Of a stretch of 64,000 nucleotides of DNA, positions 1 through 12,703 are shown in pieces. Source of the DNA: Sipunculus nudus (taxonomy: Eukaryota > Annelida > Sipuncula > Golfingiida > Sipunculidae). Position 1 is the stretch's first letter, and every line of letters starts with the position of its first letter. The stretch is from assembly GCA_026874595.1 (NCBI GenBank), contig CM049322.1, forward strand, positions 8,112,900-8,176,899. Direction: 5' to 3'. A program made the translations under genes and the position numbers. The notes under the pieces were generated by a model. It was not told the DNA's origin. It saw only the letters and a list, made by a program, of their open reading frames with translations, and searched no databases.

Positions 1-69
1 TATAACAAACAATCCCTAATACATCCAGGCGGCATTGCAAATTTGTTTCAATCGACATAAAAAATATGA
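1..69. other. Window edge, nothing recognised
   Basis: Short AT-rich sequence before the first repeat copy; no feature seen. Confidence 0.4.
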
Positions 70-632
70 AGAAGTGACCCACGGGCCATGACGCTCAGCT
101 GACTAGGAAGACATTCACAACAGGAATTTTATCATCTGGATGGCAAAGTTTGAAGGTGGTATCCCCATTCAGCTGAAGCAATTAAAGTTCTTCAAAATCA
201 ACAAGAAGAAAAAGTTTCATGATAATATATCAAGCCATTCCCACGAAATATAACCTTTTTGTGTGCAGCCCATGTATATTTTTAAGGGCATCCCTGGATG
301 TCAGACAGAAGATTCTAGGCACAAAAGTAAACTTTTTTCCTCTGTCCGACTCTCTGGGTGCTTAAAATGATTTTGTCGGGTAATATCGGTCACCATGACC
401 TAATTTCAGGTTTCCATGGATATTGTACAAGACTTGTTGGCTGGTAGCACGCAAACTATAGGTCACAGTGATCTAAATGCATGTTTCTTAGGGGATTTTT
501 CATGGACCTCCATGGGTTTTCATATAGAAGTTTCTAGGTCCGTCGGTTACGATGTGTGCCCTGTGAACGGACAGACAGACAGACAAAGAGTGATCGCTAT
601 AGCTTAGGCGACTTTCAGTCAGCTGAGCTACA
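70..632 (-). repeat. Interspersed repeat family R1, copy a
   Basis: Inverted copy. It begins with the complement of GTCATGACCCGTGGGTCAC and ends GTCAGCTGAGCTA, the same two ends seen at 42390-44777 and 44806-45395 in the opposite orientation. Internal hallmarks are the 'CCTAGAA(T/C)CTTCTAAC', 'GGAAACCTGAAATTAGGTCA' and 'GTCCGTCTGTCCGTT' blocks. The short open frame at 416-607 is repeat sequence. Confidence 0.7.
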
Positions 633-2130
633 AAATCAGCATAGGTAAAATCTTATCATATCCAATTATAATGTTATTTATACTTTATGGCCAGTAACAC
701 AGTACGAGTGCAGTCCGTAAATAAAACTCACAAATATAAATATATATACAAGTATATGTGTGTGTGTTGGTCGTGGATGTGGGCGTGCGTGTATTGAAGG
801 GTAGGTTTTTGAAGATCACGTTTTCAAATGATGTGGTTGGGTAAATTTTTACATTGGTTTTCTATTATCAAAGACAGCTTCTTTTCAGTGTTTAAGAAAT
901 TGGTGTGCGGCAGTATTTTTTTTTTTATTTCTTCTGTTCGAATATTGATGAATGAAACGTTTTATCAAAAACATTTTGTACTGCTCGAGGAAATCTTTGT
1001 CATACAAACAGGGCAATATGTGAGAAAGGACACTTACCTTTAATATCACCTTGGAGTAAGTGTTTATCTTGGAAAACATTCACCTTGTTTACGCACTTGA
1101 TACATCATGACGGAAAATGAATTGGTTATAATCAGGTGATACTTAAACGTCTTATCATTCAAGCAAACATGGCAACGAATAAACACTAACGGGTACTTTA
1201 CTGCTTCCCGTCACACTCAATACTTGTGTTACTGGCTACACTGCAATGCGCTGATAACCTTTACCTGTGTGGTCTCATTATTGTGTTTACACCAGCATAG
1301 GTACACCTGAAATATATAACATAACAGTAAGCCATCAGGTTACTGTACAAACATTTGCCCGCCAGTGTGTCTGCTCCGAGAATAATCGTTAAATTATTTG
1401 TTTAATAAGTCACGTGTGTTTGATATATAACATATGTCATATGGTCTTACTGCAGGAGTATAGCAGAGCTCAATAGTGGATTCTGTCTAAAATACCCTCC
1501 TTCAAGACCTTAACCACTTCTTCCTAAGTCATTAACTTGACACATCTATGATACATGACACCAGTCATAACGGCAACTTGAGTCAGAATGTTGGTGCCCT
1601 AATGATGATGAATTATGCATGATTTCATATCATCATTTTTAAATCATTCCTTATGCTAACATTACCGGTATGTCTCAGAAGCAAACCTTGTGTATTCTTA
1701 AGGATTATGGTAACATTATGTCTCAAATGCCCCCCTTAATTGTGTATCCGCAAAGCACTGGTCTGTGCCATGTAAGAGCCCAGCTATTCAATTCGAATGT
1801 CTGCTTGATAAATAAATTTTAAATTGCGCATTTAAAATTAAATGAAAAGCTGAAGCATTCCAAGGTTGGATACATTAATAGTGTAAACACCCTGAAACCC
1901 AACGTGCTCTCAGCATTTAGTATGGTCTTAAAAATCATAAAAAAAACCCAAGAGAGACATACACACAGCACAAAAATATTCATATTTACATCAATTTGCA
2001 TGATCTTTCACCGACTGATTTGATTTTCGGTTAACTTTGAAAGTTGAAGCAATTTATAAGATCATTACAATGTCCATGTGGTTGGAGTTTACATGATATA
2101 ATGCTGCCAATGATCTGTCTCTGAATGAAG

Positions 2131-2183
<53 letters not shown>

Positions 2184-4610
2184 CAAAGTGGTATAAGCTG
2201 TATTTTATATTTTAGTAGTAAAATTTTTATTCACGCTTCAAGGGTTGGTTGGTTGGTATGATTTTCACCTGATAAAGAAACGATATTTCTGTTCCCTTAT
2301 CTGTTTGTACCTGGTATACGTGTTACAAATCATACACCTGCCTGCCTGCCAATGTGAAGGTTGACAGATAAAACCAGATTGCTCACGTGATCTTAAAATA
2401 CATTATGCTAGCTCCTGTAAACATCATACTTTGTTGGGGCCTAAATGTATGTATTATTATCTTGGGTAAGTGGTTAGTTCTCAGCGACAACAGCCAGGTG
2501 GGCATTCGGGGAAAAGGCGTCTTCAGAAAAGGTGTTTGGCCTCATAACTGCTGCGTGCCTGTGTAAAGTTTATCAAATGTTGATCGTAACTTCAGCTTTT
2601 GAAACAACTATCAATTCAGCACAGACCAAGCATTACAGGCACAATATAAAGAAGACCAGCAAGTAGTAAGAAGCTGGGGAATCTGAGTTCAGATATACTA
2701 CAAAGTAAAGTAGGTGATTTCTTCTTGTCTGTTATTTATTCTTGAATCTATTTTTTCTACGTGATTACAATAATAGTTAAGCTTTGGAGTATATAACGAT
2801 TATATATTACAAGTTATCTGAACTTTGTTTATATGAAAATATGCAAGAAGAGTTTCTTAGTTCCAGGGACTTAACCTCCTTGATCTCCTTTTCCCTCTCT
2901 CTCTTTATATACATGTAGCTGATCATTTGTATACGGGTGTGTTTATCTGTGTAGGGCTGCATGTAGATAATCACTAATTAAAGTACGTTTTATGTATCAG
3001 ACAAAAGAAGGCTGAAGTACTTATGAAGCATTTCTGACTTATATTTTGATTTTTTGTAAAATGTTCAAGCCAGTTACATCGCACAATAAGGTAGATGATA
3101 CTTAGAAATTAACCAATGCTATGACCTATATAGAGTTTTTTGGTGTTTGTTTTGTGATTCATTATACTGGTCACTGAAAAAAATAGAAAAATTCAAAATC
3201 ATGTTTTATATGAAAATAAAAGGAAACTCTACAAGTACGTTTAAACATTTTAGTGTTCCACTGATTTCAAATTTTTCTTTAATAAATTAATTCTTTATTA
3301 ATTTCAAACATTAACAAAGGTCATAAAGTTTAACATAGGCATACATATACAAACAGAAATTTGTTGGTGGATACAGATTTTAATCTCAATCATGAAAAGC
3401 TATATTTGCACACTTGGAAAGATACACCTGCATATTCAGTTAAATTTTGATAATCTGTGTAATCCGTTTATGTAGAATTAGACATAAATTTTTCAGTTCA
3501 CCATTTCTGTCTCTACGAGTTGTTCAAATGTAAGAATGTGATCCTGGTGGGCGTAAATGTACTCTGTACTGGTGCATGTATAAATAAAACTCGCCTTGAC
3601 CTAAACGTGTTTTCTGCTGATCGCGTGAGTATGGCAAAGGTTAACAAGAGATAACAATTTGATTGATGCCTACTACGGTAAGGTTAAAGCACTATAGATA
3701 TAGTCAATAAAACTTGTTTATGCAACTAAACAACATGGACATAAACGTCTTAATACATGCACCTTGCACATATTTGAGTATACCGCCATATCCTGTCCAC
3801 GGCATTATACTTTAATTTGTAAAATAGAAACATTTTGATAGAAATCTCCTGTGCAATTTACTGTGATTTTCTTTGTTATGTTTGAAAAGAATGGAAAAGT
3901 TTTTAGATCCAGATATAAGTCACTGTGCTGATTATTATAATATTTATATATATAAAGGGTAGTTTCTTTGTGTTGTTTGTCTTACATTCATGGAAGCAGT
4001 CCATAATACATATAATTAAGAAAAATAACTCATAAGTAACAATGCAAAAAATAAAATTGTCCTCCGTGTTATTTATAGGACACATGAAGGTAATTATTTA
4101 TTCCATGCATAAAATATAGTCATTAGAAATGTGTTTAGTTCACGTCTGCTTTGGTGATGTGATATTCACAAGTGATTGTAATGGAGATGCATAGTGTTAG
4201 AGGTCAGTTTATCTGAACGATGGTAAATATATAAATAAAATGGGTATGGGGTCATGTAAAGAGCATGTTATGATACAGCTCCCAGAATACATTATTCCAC
4301 CAGTCATCGCAAATAGACCTTGATAAAAATCTGGTCAATGGATTTTATAAATGCTGCTAGTGTAAAATATTTCCTGGGTTTACCATTCTTTCCAGCTGCA
4401 GGGCCCAAAACGTGTCTCTGTGATTGTGTAGTTTACATAATATTATTTTGACATAATCCCATTGCATGATGGGATCAAACGTGAATTGACAAAAAAATGA
4501 AGACTTCACTTTTATTTTTGATAGCATACACAGGGTTCATGTACTAGAATACACATTACCTCTTCGTCTAATACATTCATTTTATTGATTTCTCATCGTA
4601 TCTATTGCAG
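633..4610. other. Upstream non-coding region of gene A
   Basis: AT-rich, with no frame that looks coding. It holds a (TA)n microsatellite at 2133-2179. A stretch around 2600-2705 (TATAAAG near 2645, possible GTAGGTG donor near 2708) could be the non-coding first exon implied by the acceptor at 4610, but nothing decides this. Confidence 0.35.
2133..2179. repeat. (TA)n microsatellite
   Basis: Simple dinucleotide run. Confidence 0.95.
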
Positions 4611-4692
4611 ATACCACGGGTGCAAATTATTAAACAATTATCACGAAAGAGGGGAAGGCAGGAAACAGATATGGAAGGTGGAAAACAAAATG
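4611..4692 (+). CDS. Gene A exon with start codon (5' UTR 4611-4670, coding 4671-4692)
   Basis: A polypyrimidine tract and ATTGCAG acceptor end at 4610, so this exon probably follows an unseen non-coding exon. ATG at 4671 sits in CAGATATGG, with G at +4. It encodes MEGGKQN plus one base of the next codon, and a GTTAGT donor starts at 4693. The phase-1 exit fits the next exon exactly, and the gene B start exon (52003-52083) has the same design. The start choice rests on this phase match and on the paralogue; the N-terminus is so short that another start remains possible. Confidence 0.7.
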
Positions 4693-5766
4693 GTTAGTGT
4701 GCAAACGTTTATCATGGTTATGAAGGGTCCTGGAATATACCTTTCATAATGTATTATTATCGCTAAGTTCAGAAACTAATTTTAAAGGTAATGCTTAATG
4801 TTTCAGTTTACAACACTGTTAGGTGAGGAGTATCTTAATGATATGATGTGATGTATGATGTTACAGAAGTTCCGGGGCACCGTGGATTCATTACGAGTAA
4901 CCGAGTGTGGCTGATCCAGAATATCGATGCAACCAATACTCTCCTACTAGACCTGCTGGTCCAGGATGGCGTGTTGGCTCAGAGCCAGCTAGTTGCTCTG
5001 AAGGTAGGGGATATTTAAGATGATTATAACAACTTTGTCCTCACGGAGCTATATGAGAGGTATACTGCCTATTCGAGTAATATTAAGCTACATGTACAGT
5101 GACCAGTATGAATATAAATCATTGACGGGATCAAAAGCCTCACTTAAGTCACTGGAGCTATAGAGACGGTTTCCTGTCAGTTTATTTATCACAGATGGTA
5201 ATGTGATGGTCAGAAAGATTAAAAGTATGTTTTATATGTTATCATGTAACATGCTAATCTAGACTTATTCTAATCCTCCACGTAACATCAAAAGTGTTTC
5301 TGTCTTCTTATTAAGATATAATTCCTCTAGTAATCAGGGAGGTGGTTTTCCATTTATTTTTATTTGCAAAATTAACCTCAAGTTTAGCTCAGAGATAACG
5401 TTCATTGTTCACTTATTTATCGGACAATGTATTAAGTTCACGTTTTCCATCTATAATTTTTTTTTGTATAATGTCCACATATTGTCGTATTAGTTGAGAC
5501 ATCTTCATATATCTTTTCAGGAGAGAAATTGTACAAACGATCTCAGAGTGTCTGAGCTGTTAGATCACCTGTATCGAAAGACGGATCAGGACTGGAAGAA
5601 GTTTAAGCATTGTCTGTCCAAGCAAGGCCACGAGCACTTGGTACAAGAAATTCAGATTGCTGGTAATTATTTTTTTTATATTTACGGATACGGTGAAACT
5701 TTGATAAACTGAAAATCTTTGGTCTAATCTTTTAAAAACAACAGCTTTTGCCTTTATATTTAACAA

Positions 5767-5817
<51 letters not shown>

Positions 5818-8094
5818 TGATATATAGATAGGCATGTATTCATAAAAGTCTGATATTATATATGCATATATTTACAAATATGATATTAGAACAAGATGAA
5901 TAAGAAATCAGTATTATGATACACGTCTAAAAGTCTATCACGTTCTTTTGTTTTTATATATTACATACTACATTAATGTTATTAAAACATATAAACTAAT
6001 ATTCATGTGTGTAAAAATGTCCGTTATTTTATTTACAGAGAGAACAGGGACCCAAGAATTAAATGCTGGCCAGGTAATTGTTTGCTTGCTATTTTTAAGT
6101 AACGGTAGTGTTACACACACCTAAATATATTCTCAATATACTTCAATAAGTATTTAGCTGTTCATTTACTTGTTACGACCCATTTAGGAATAACCGGCCC
6201 ATAATGTAATAACGGCCCACTTTGTAACGACGACCCACATTGTAATAAACACGACCCATGTTGTAATAACCATACCCTGCCCATATTCTAATAAAACTGG
6301 TCAATATTGTAATAACGGCCCATATTCTAATAATTGCCAAAAATTATAACCGTCTCATGTTATAATGACGGCCAACACATACTGTAATAATTTAAAAGTG
6401 CCAATATTGAAATGAAACTGGCCAATAGTTTTTATTTTTTAGTCTAAGAACAGTTTTAGCACATATGACTATGATTTATTCTCCGGGCTACTCAAATATC
6501 CATTATAAATGAGCTCTTATTACAACAAAAGTCGTTTTTATTACAATATGGACCGTTATAACAATAGGGGCGGTTATTACAGTATCGGTCGTAACAACCG
6601 TCTCAATGTAATGTCCGGCAGAATATATCGTAACCACTGGACATAGAAACGTTTTCATATAACGTCCGGAATAATTTATTGTAACCACTGGACATAGAAA
6701 TGTCTCACTGTAACGTCCGGCCGAACAAATGGTAACCATTGGACATTGAAACGTCTTTTTGTAACGCTAGGCAGAACATATAGTAACGGTTGGACACAGC
6801 AACGTCTTACTGTAAAATCCGGCCGAACACATCATAACCATCTGATTTAGTAACGTATAACTGTACATCCATAAAGGTCAATAAAAGATCTTAAAAAACT
6901 GGAATTGGGTCCCTGTGATCTATATCCTCCGAATCAAAGGGATTGTTTGTAGTCCTCAGAATAATTTTAAAACTCACACTGAAGCTTCCAGCATCTCAGT
7001 AATCGATGCAAAGATTCTTATGACGTTTGCTTTGCTTATTGCTCATCGACTATTCCTCATCTTTTCAAGACTGGTTTCAACCTGCAGTTTTTTTTTTTTA
7101 TTTTATTTTAACGTATTTCTTTCTTAATATTGAGACTGCCAAATTGCATCAATGGTATAGATGTCTTTATTGTGGTAGTATAACGTGTCCATAAACCTTG
7201 GGTGTTTATTAATTATGAATAATTTTATTAAGTTCCTGAAGACGGGTTGCGCCACCTGTAATTTTTTCATCTTTTTATACATTGTTCCCTTTATTTTTAA
7301 CTCGGTCATAGTACATCGATTGTATCAGTTTCTCAACTACGGTTTCATCTAGTGTCCTCGCACCTGGTCAGTTTACCATGAACCCCCCTTGAGTTAATAA
7401 TTGAACACGATTCTTTATCAACACACTTTCTTCATGATTTCATGTTTCTTTTATTTTATCTAAGGGTGTATCGTGTACTGCAGTGATTGGGGCTAGCAAC
7501 CTGGGGTCAAAGAGTGTATTAGGGGCGCCACCTGCAGGTAAATGTTAACATATGGATCATTTAACAATAGTCAATAAGTTACGCATGTAGCTGCTTTTGA
7601 TTAATAAAGCTTTGCAGAAATATATTTAAAAATATTAATTGACAGACTAGACCTAATAATTAAAATCGTAATGCCCAAAATGAAATAAAAAAATTGAGCT
7701 GTCGGAATAGCTAAAATGAATATCTCCGTCAGGAACCTAATGAAACCGTCCTCCACTCTTAACTTGTGTCAGGGTCACTAACATGGTTCAGAGTTTAGCT
7801 CTGCAATAAAGACCGACATTAATAACAATGGAAGGTTTTAGTCGGAAAAAAGAAACGGTACAATCAAATAAAAAAGTTTACAATTATAAGACTGAAAAAT
7901 TAGAGAAAATGAAACTGGGTCCAAAGGTGGGGAATTTTTTTTACTATATATTTAATGAGGCGAGAAGTGGTCTCCCCCATAAACGGGCTCTTTACCAGAT
8001 GTTGCAACAGCCTAGTATTTGAATATGTCACATGATCAAGTGATTGCTGCGGACATATGGTCACGTCATTAAGAGGACGGTTTCCGATCTACGT

Positions 8095-8172
<78 letters not shown>

Positions 8173-10339
8173 GTCAAAATCTAAAAAAAATCCTTTCATT
8201 TCTAAATAACATCACGGAACTCCGTCTGCAAACAAAACAGAATATCAGGCTGAGCCTGAAGTGCTTGCAGTCTTTTGGCAATTGATGGTGCAATCAGTCA
8301 GTAATCAACCAAAACTGGTGACATAATTCAAAATACGCGCTCAGAATACTAAAGAGGGGCCCATCTCCCCAACTGGCAACAGTACAATCACACGGTGGAC
8401 GGCTCACAGGCAGTATGCTGCTCAGACGTCACTAAATATATCCTACATATTTATAGGCCTTTTAATATATAATGTCTTCAAACAAGTGGTTTCTGAATCG
8501 TGGATTCATGGCCAGCGACTAAATGATATCAGGAAATTTGTCCACTTTTTTTTTTTTTTTACTTCTGGTACAATACTCAAATAAAATATTTTGGACTTGG
8601 TCTGGATACCGGAAACAAAGATTTCTTAGACCTTTATCTCCACACTAGTCATATATATATATAATATGCAGATCAGAACATCGAGAAGCTGCGGCTGGTG
8701 GGATCTTGGCAGCTGCAGGTGGCTCGGCACTACCGAAGATACCACAGCCACATAGACGTATGCCCGCACGGCCCCTATCGGCGGGAGCAGAAACTACAAT
8801 CTCTCTTTATTCCACCGTCGTGCTCCTTGCTGCAGAAGGAAGACAAAGCTGAATGTGAGATCGGTGATATTCAAGACATATTCCGCAATGTAAGGTTATA
8901 CTTCATCAATGTTCTTATGATGGCGAGCTACACACTGTTTTAATTTTACCATAAGAGTAAAATATGACATTTTTATAACTTTTTGTCGGTGAGATACTCT
9001 GCAATTATCAAAACTACTTTAATATCATAGATATTTTTTTATTGTTCTTAAATGTCCCTGAAACCTTAAATTGTATCATATTTGACATATCTTTTTAAAG
9101 AAATATTTTTATGTAGATTAGCTTAAGGAAGTTATTGCAAACATCACATACGACGATTAAACTGTATGAAATAACAACTCTTTAATATAATTCCTTCATG
9201 CTATAATACACAAATAAAAAGAAATATTTATTGATCCACTCTCATGTTTGACATAATTACCAAAATACAGATATAACAGCTGAGAAAAAAATAACAAAAT
9301 CTTTGCTGTCTTCATTCAAGCTATTTGAATAATTCTAATTATTTGTACCTCGATTTCATGAGGCATGAAATGATGGATGAAATGCAAAAATAATAATTGC
9401 TTTAGTTATTATATTCCTAAAGTAAATAACTTGTTATTAAGATTATTGTAAGCTATTTGGAGTATAAAATCTTACTCATGTGGAATTGGCATAACCTATA
9501 AAGTATTCAAAAATCTACGAAATAATAATAAATTTGTTATAAGCATTGAGTATCTCGCAGACAGTTAATGATTTCTAACAATATAGGAGTTGATGACGCA
9601 AGCTTGATTTTATTATAAAATAGAGCAGAAATCAAGTTTTACATAAATGTAAGTTAATACACGAATATATACGAATGCAAAGACATATTCATGCATAGAT
9701 TCCATTGTAAATATATAGATATGTTTGTATTCTCCTATTTGCTGGTATAAAGAAATATGACAAGCGAGATTGACATCCGGCTCGGCATCCGACTTCCGAT
9801 ATCCGGGTTTTAGTTTGTACCAACTTACATCTATGGTTCGGGGTAATGCGTGCACGTGTACGGCAGTCAATGGCGAAAGCGGTTGTGTTTTGGTCACTGG
9901 TGCATAAACATGACTTAACACCGATATCACCGATTATTGACCTAAGCACACCATGAAACGACTAAAGTATGCTGCAATGAAAAAAAAACAAAAGACGCGG
10001 CCTTATTTTATTTTATATTGAACTTGTATTATAACCTAAGTCCAAGGTCCGTGGTATTCACATCTGTGATTAATACGGATCGGCCAGTGGAGGTATAAAA
10101 TCCATGTGGAAGTTGCTCGTCTTAAGCTGTGTTTCCACTTCTCCAGACACGGATACAGATATAGGTACGGATACATTTAGCGCGTCACACTTGTGCGTTA
10201 GCCGTACGGTGGCCGTTCGGCTAAAGTGGTAGTTTCACAAGATTCAATTGGGCCACAGTTAAAATAAGTATAATTACTGCAATGTTAAGATATATCAGAA
10301 AATAATTCTTGTATTTTTAATTTGTTTATATATACGTTT

Positions 10340-10392
<53 letters not shown>

Positions 10393-12483
10393 ATGTATAT
10401 ATATGGCCATACAGTGATAAAAAAATAAAAATCATATTTTATACACTCGGTGCACACGGTTGCGGGCTTTTCTTGAAATATTACATCATTGCGGGAATAC
10501 CCATATACAACCTATAACAGAGAATACTCGTACATGGAGAGTTCTGAAGTGGCCGAATGCGCCGCCGTATCCGTGTCCATACAAGTGGAAACACTCTTTA
10601 TATTTTATCATATGTTTGTTCCAACCGTATCCGTGCCCGTATCCATGTTCGTGTCGGGACATGTGGAAACACTCCTTATATTTTATTATATATTTGTTCC
10701 AACCGTATCCGCGTCCGTGTCCCGGACAAGTGGAAACACCCCTAATATTTTATCATATGTTTGTTCCAACTGTTTCCGTGTCCTTGTCCATTTCCGTGCC
10801 CGGAAAAGTGTTAACAATCCATATTGTTTATCTTATGTTTGTTCCAACCGTATCCGTGTCCGTATCCGTGTCCGTACAAGTAGAAACACTCCTTATTAAA
10901 TATATATTTGTTTTATCCGTGTCCGGACAAATAGAAACTCAGCTTTAGGCTAAAACAAGTTACACACATCAACGGGCAACTATAGTGAAACTGACATGTA
11001 TCAGCACCGACGCAGGTTTCTAACTTTAATTAGTAGCGTCCTTGACAACCTGAGAACCTGAACGAAACAATGTTCATCAAGAAAAGCTATATTTACTTCT
11101 TTGATCTGACAACTCATCCTGCGTGCGTGAAAAAAAATGAAGTTAATTAGGCTCCTCAAAAGTAGGGAAGACGTTTGTGAATCTTTTACCCATGAAATAT
11201 GAATGTACTGTTAAAAATGTTAAAAAAAAGTGTATTCTTATAATAATGTTTAGATACTAGTAACCTTTTTGTAAATGTTCCCTTATCTTCTTATAATTTT
11301 GTTTGGTAATTTTTTTTCAGTTGCATTTACTAGTTACTTTTAATAAATAATTCTAAGAATGTAATAAAAATACGTATGTTTCACTCGGGTATATTTGTAT
11401 TCTTAATATTTTTGGTCACCTGAGCACTCAAGATCTGAAATCAAATGAACAAGATATCCTCGTCTCGCCTGTACACGTTTATTCACATGCGGGGGTCAGT
11501 TGACCCGAACAACACACACGATGGCTCAAACAAACGCGGCCCGGGGGGTCAGCTGACCCGAACAGTACACACGACGGCTCAAACACAGGCAGCCCCGGGG
11601 TCAGCTGACCCGAACACTACACACGACGGCTCAAACACAGGCATCCCGGGGGTCAGCTGGCCCGAACACTACACACTACGACTCAAACACACGCAGCACG
11701 GTGGTCAGCTGACCCGAACACTACACACTACGACTCAAACACACGCAGCCCGGGGGTCAGCTGACCCGAACACTACACACTACGGCTCAAACACGCGCAG
11801 CACGGTGGTCAGCTGACCCGAACACTACACACTACGGCTCAAACACACGCAGCACGGTGGTCAGCTGACCCGAACACTACACACTACGACTCAAACACAG
11901 GCAGCCCGGGGTCAGCTGACCCGAACACTACACACTACGGCTCAAACACACGCAGCACGGTGGTCAGCTGACCCGAACACTACACACTACGACTCAAACA
12001 CACGCAGCCCGGGGGACAGCTGACCCGAACACTACACACGACGTCTCAAACACACGCAGCCCGGGGGTCAGCTGACCCGAACACTACACACGACGGCTTA
12101 AACACACGCAGCCCGGGGGTTAGCTGACCCGAACACTACACACAACGGCTCAAACACACGCGGCCCGGGGGTCAGCTGACCCGAACACTACACACTACGG
12201 CTCAAACACATGCGACCTGGGGGTCAACTGACTTGAACAATACACACGACGGCTCAAACACACGCAGCCCGGGGGTCAGCTGACCCGAACACTACACACG
12301 ACACCTCAAACACACGCGGCCCGGGGGTTAGCTGACCCGAACACTACACACGACGGGCGCATGCTCGTGAATAAAATTTTCATATGTAACAAATGAGGTG
12401 ACTTGTTGAACAGAGATATTTGCATCATTATGCTCTCGGTCTCTTCTCAAAACTGCATACGTCTTTTAAATAATAGGTACTGA

Positions 12484-12521
<38 letters not shown>

Positions 12522-12672
12522 TAATAATAATTTTACATTTTGACAACATAAAACTTATATTTGTACGATCATATTAGTGAATATGTCTCTTTAACTTTAT
12601 GGATACTTACAATAATAATAAAATAACAAAATTATAACAATAACAAAAACAATAATAACAATAATAATAATA

Positions 12673-12703
<31 letters not shown>

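Noticed and set aside
10460-10948. 162-codon open frame
   Set aside because: Built from ~80-bp tandem repeats of the fold-back element; overlapping frames are open too.
11445-11816. 123-codon open frame
   Set aside because: Repeats of the 52-53-bp minisatellite, with no conserved protein features.
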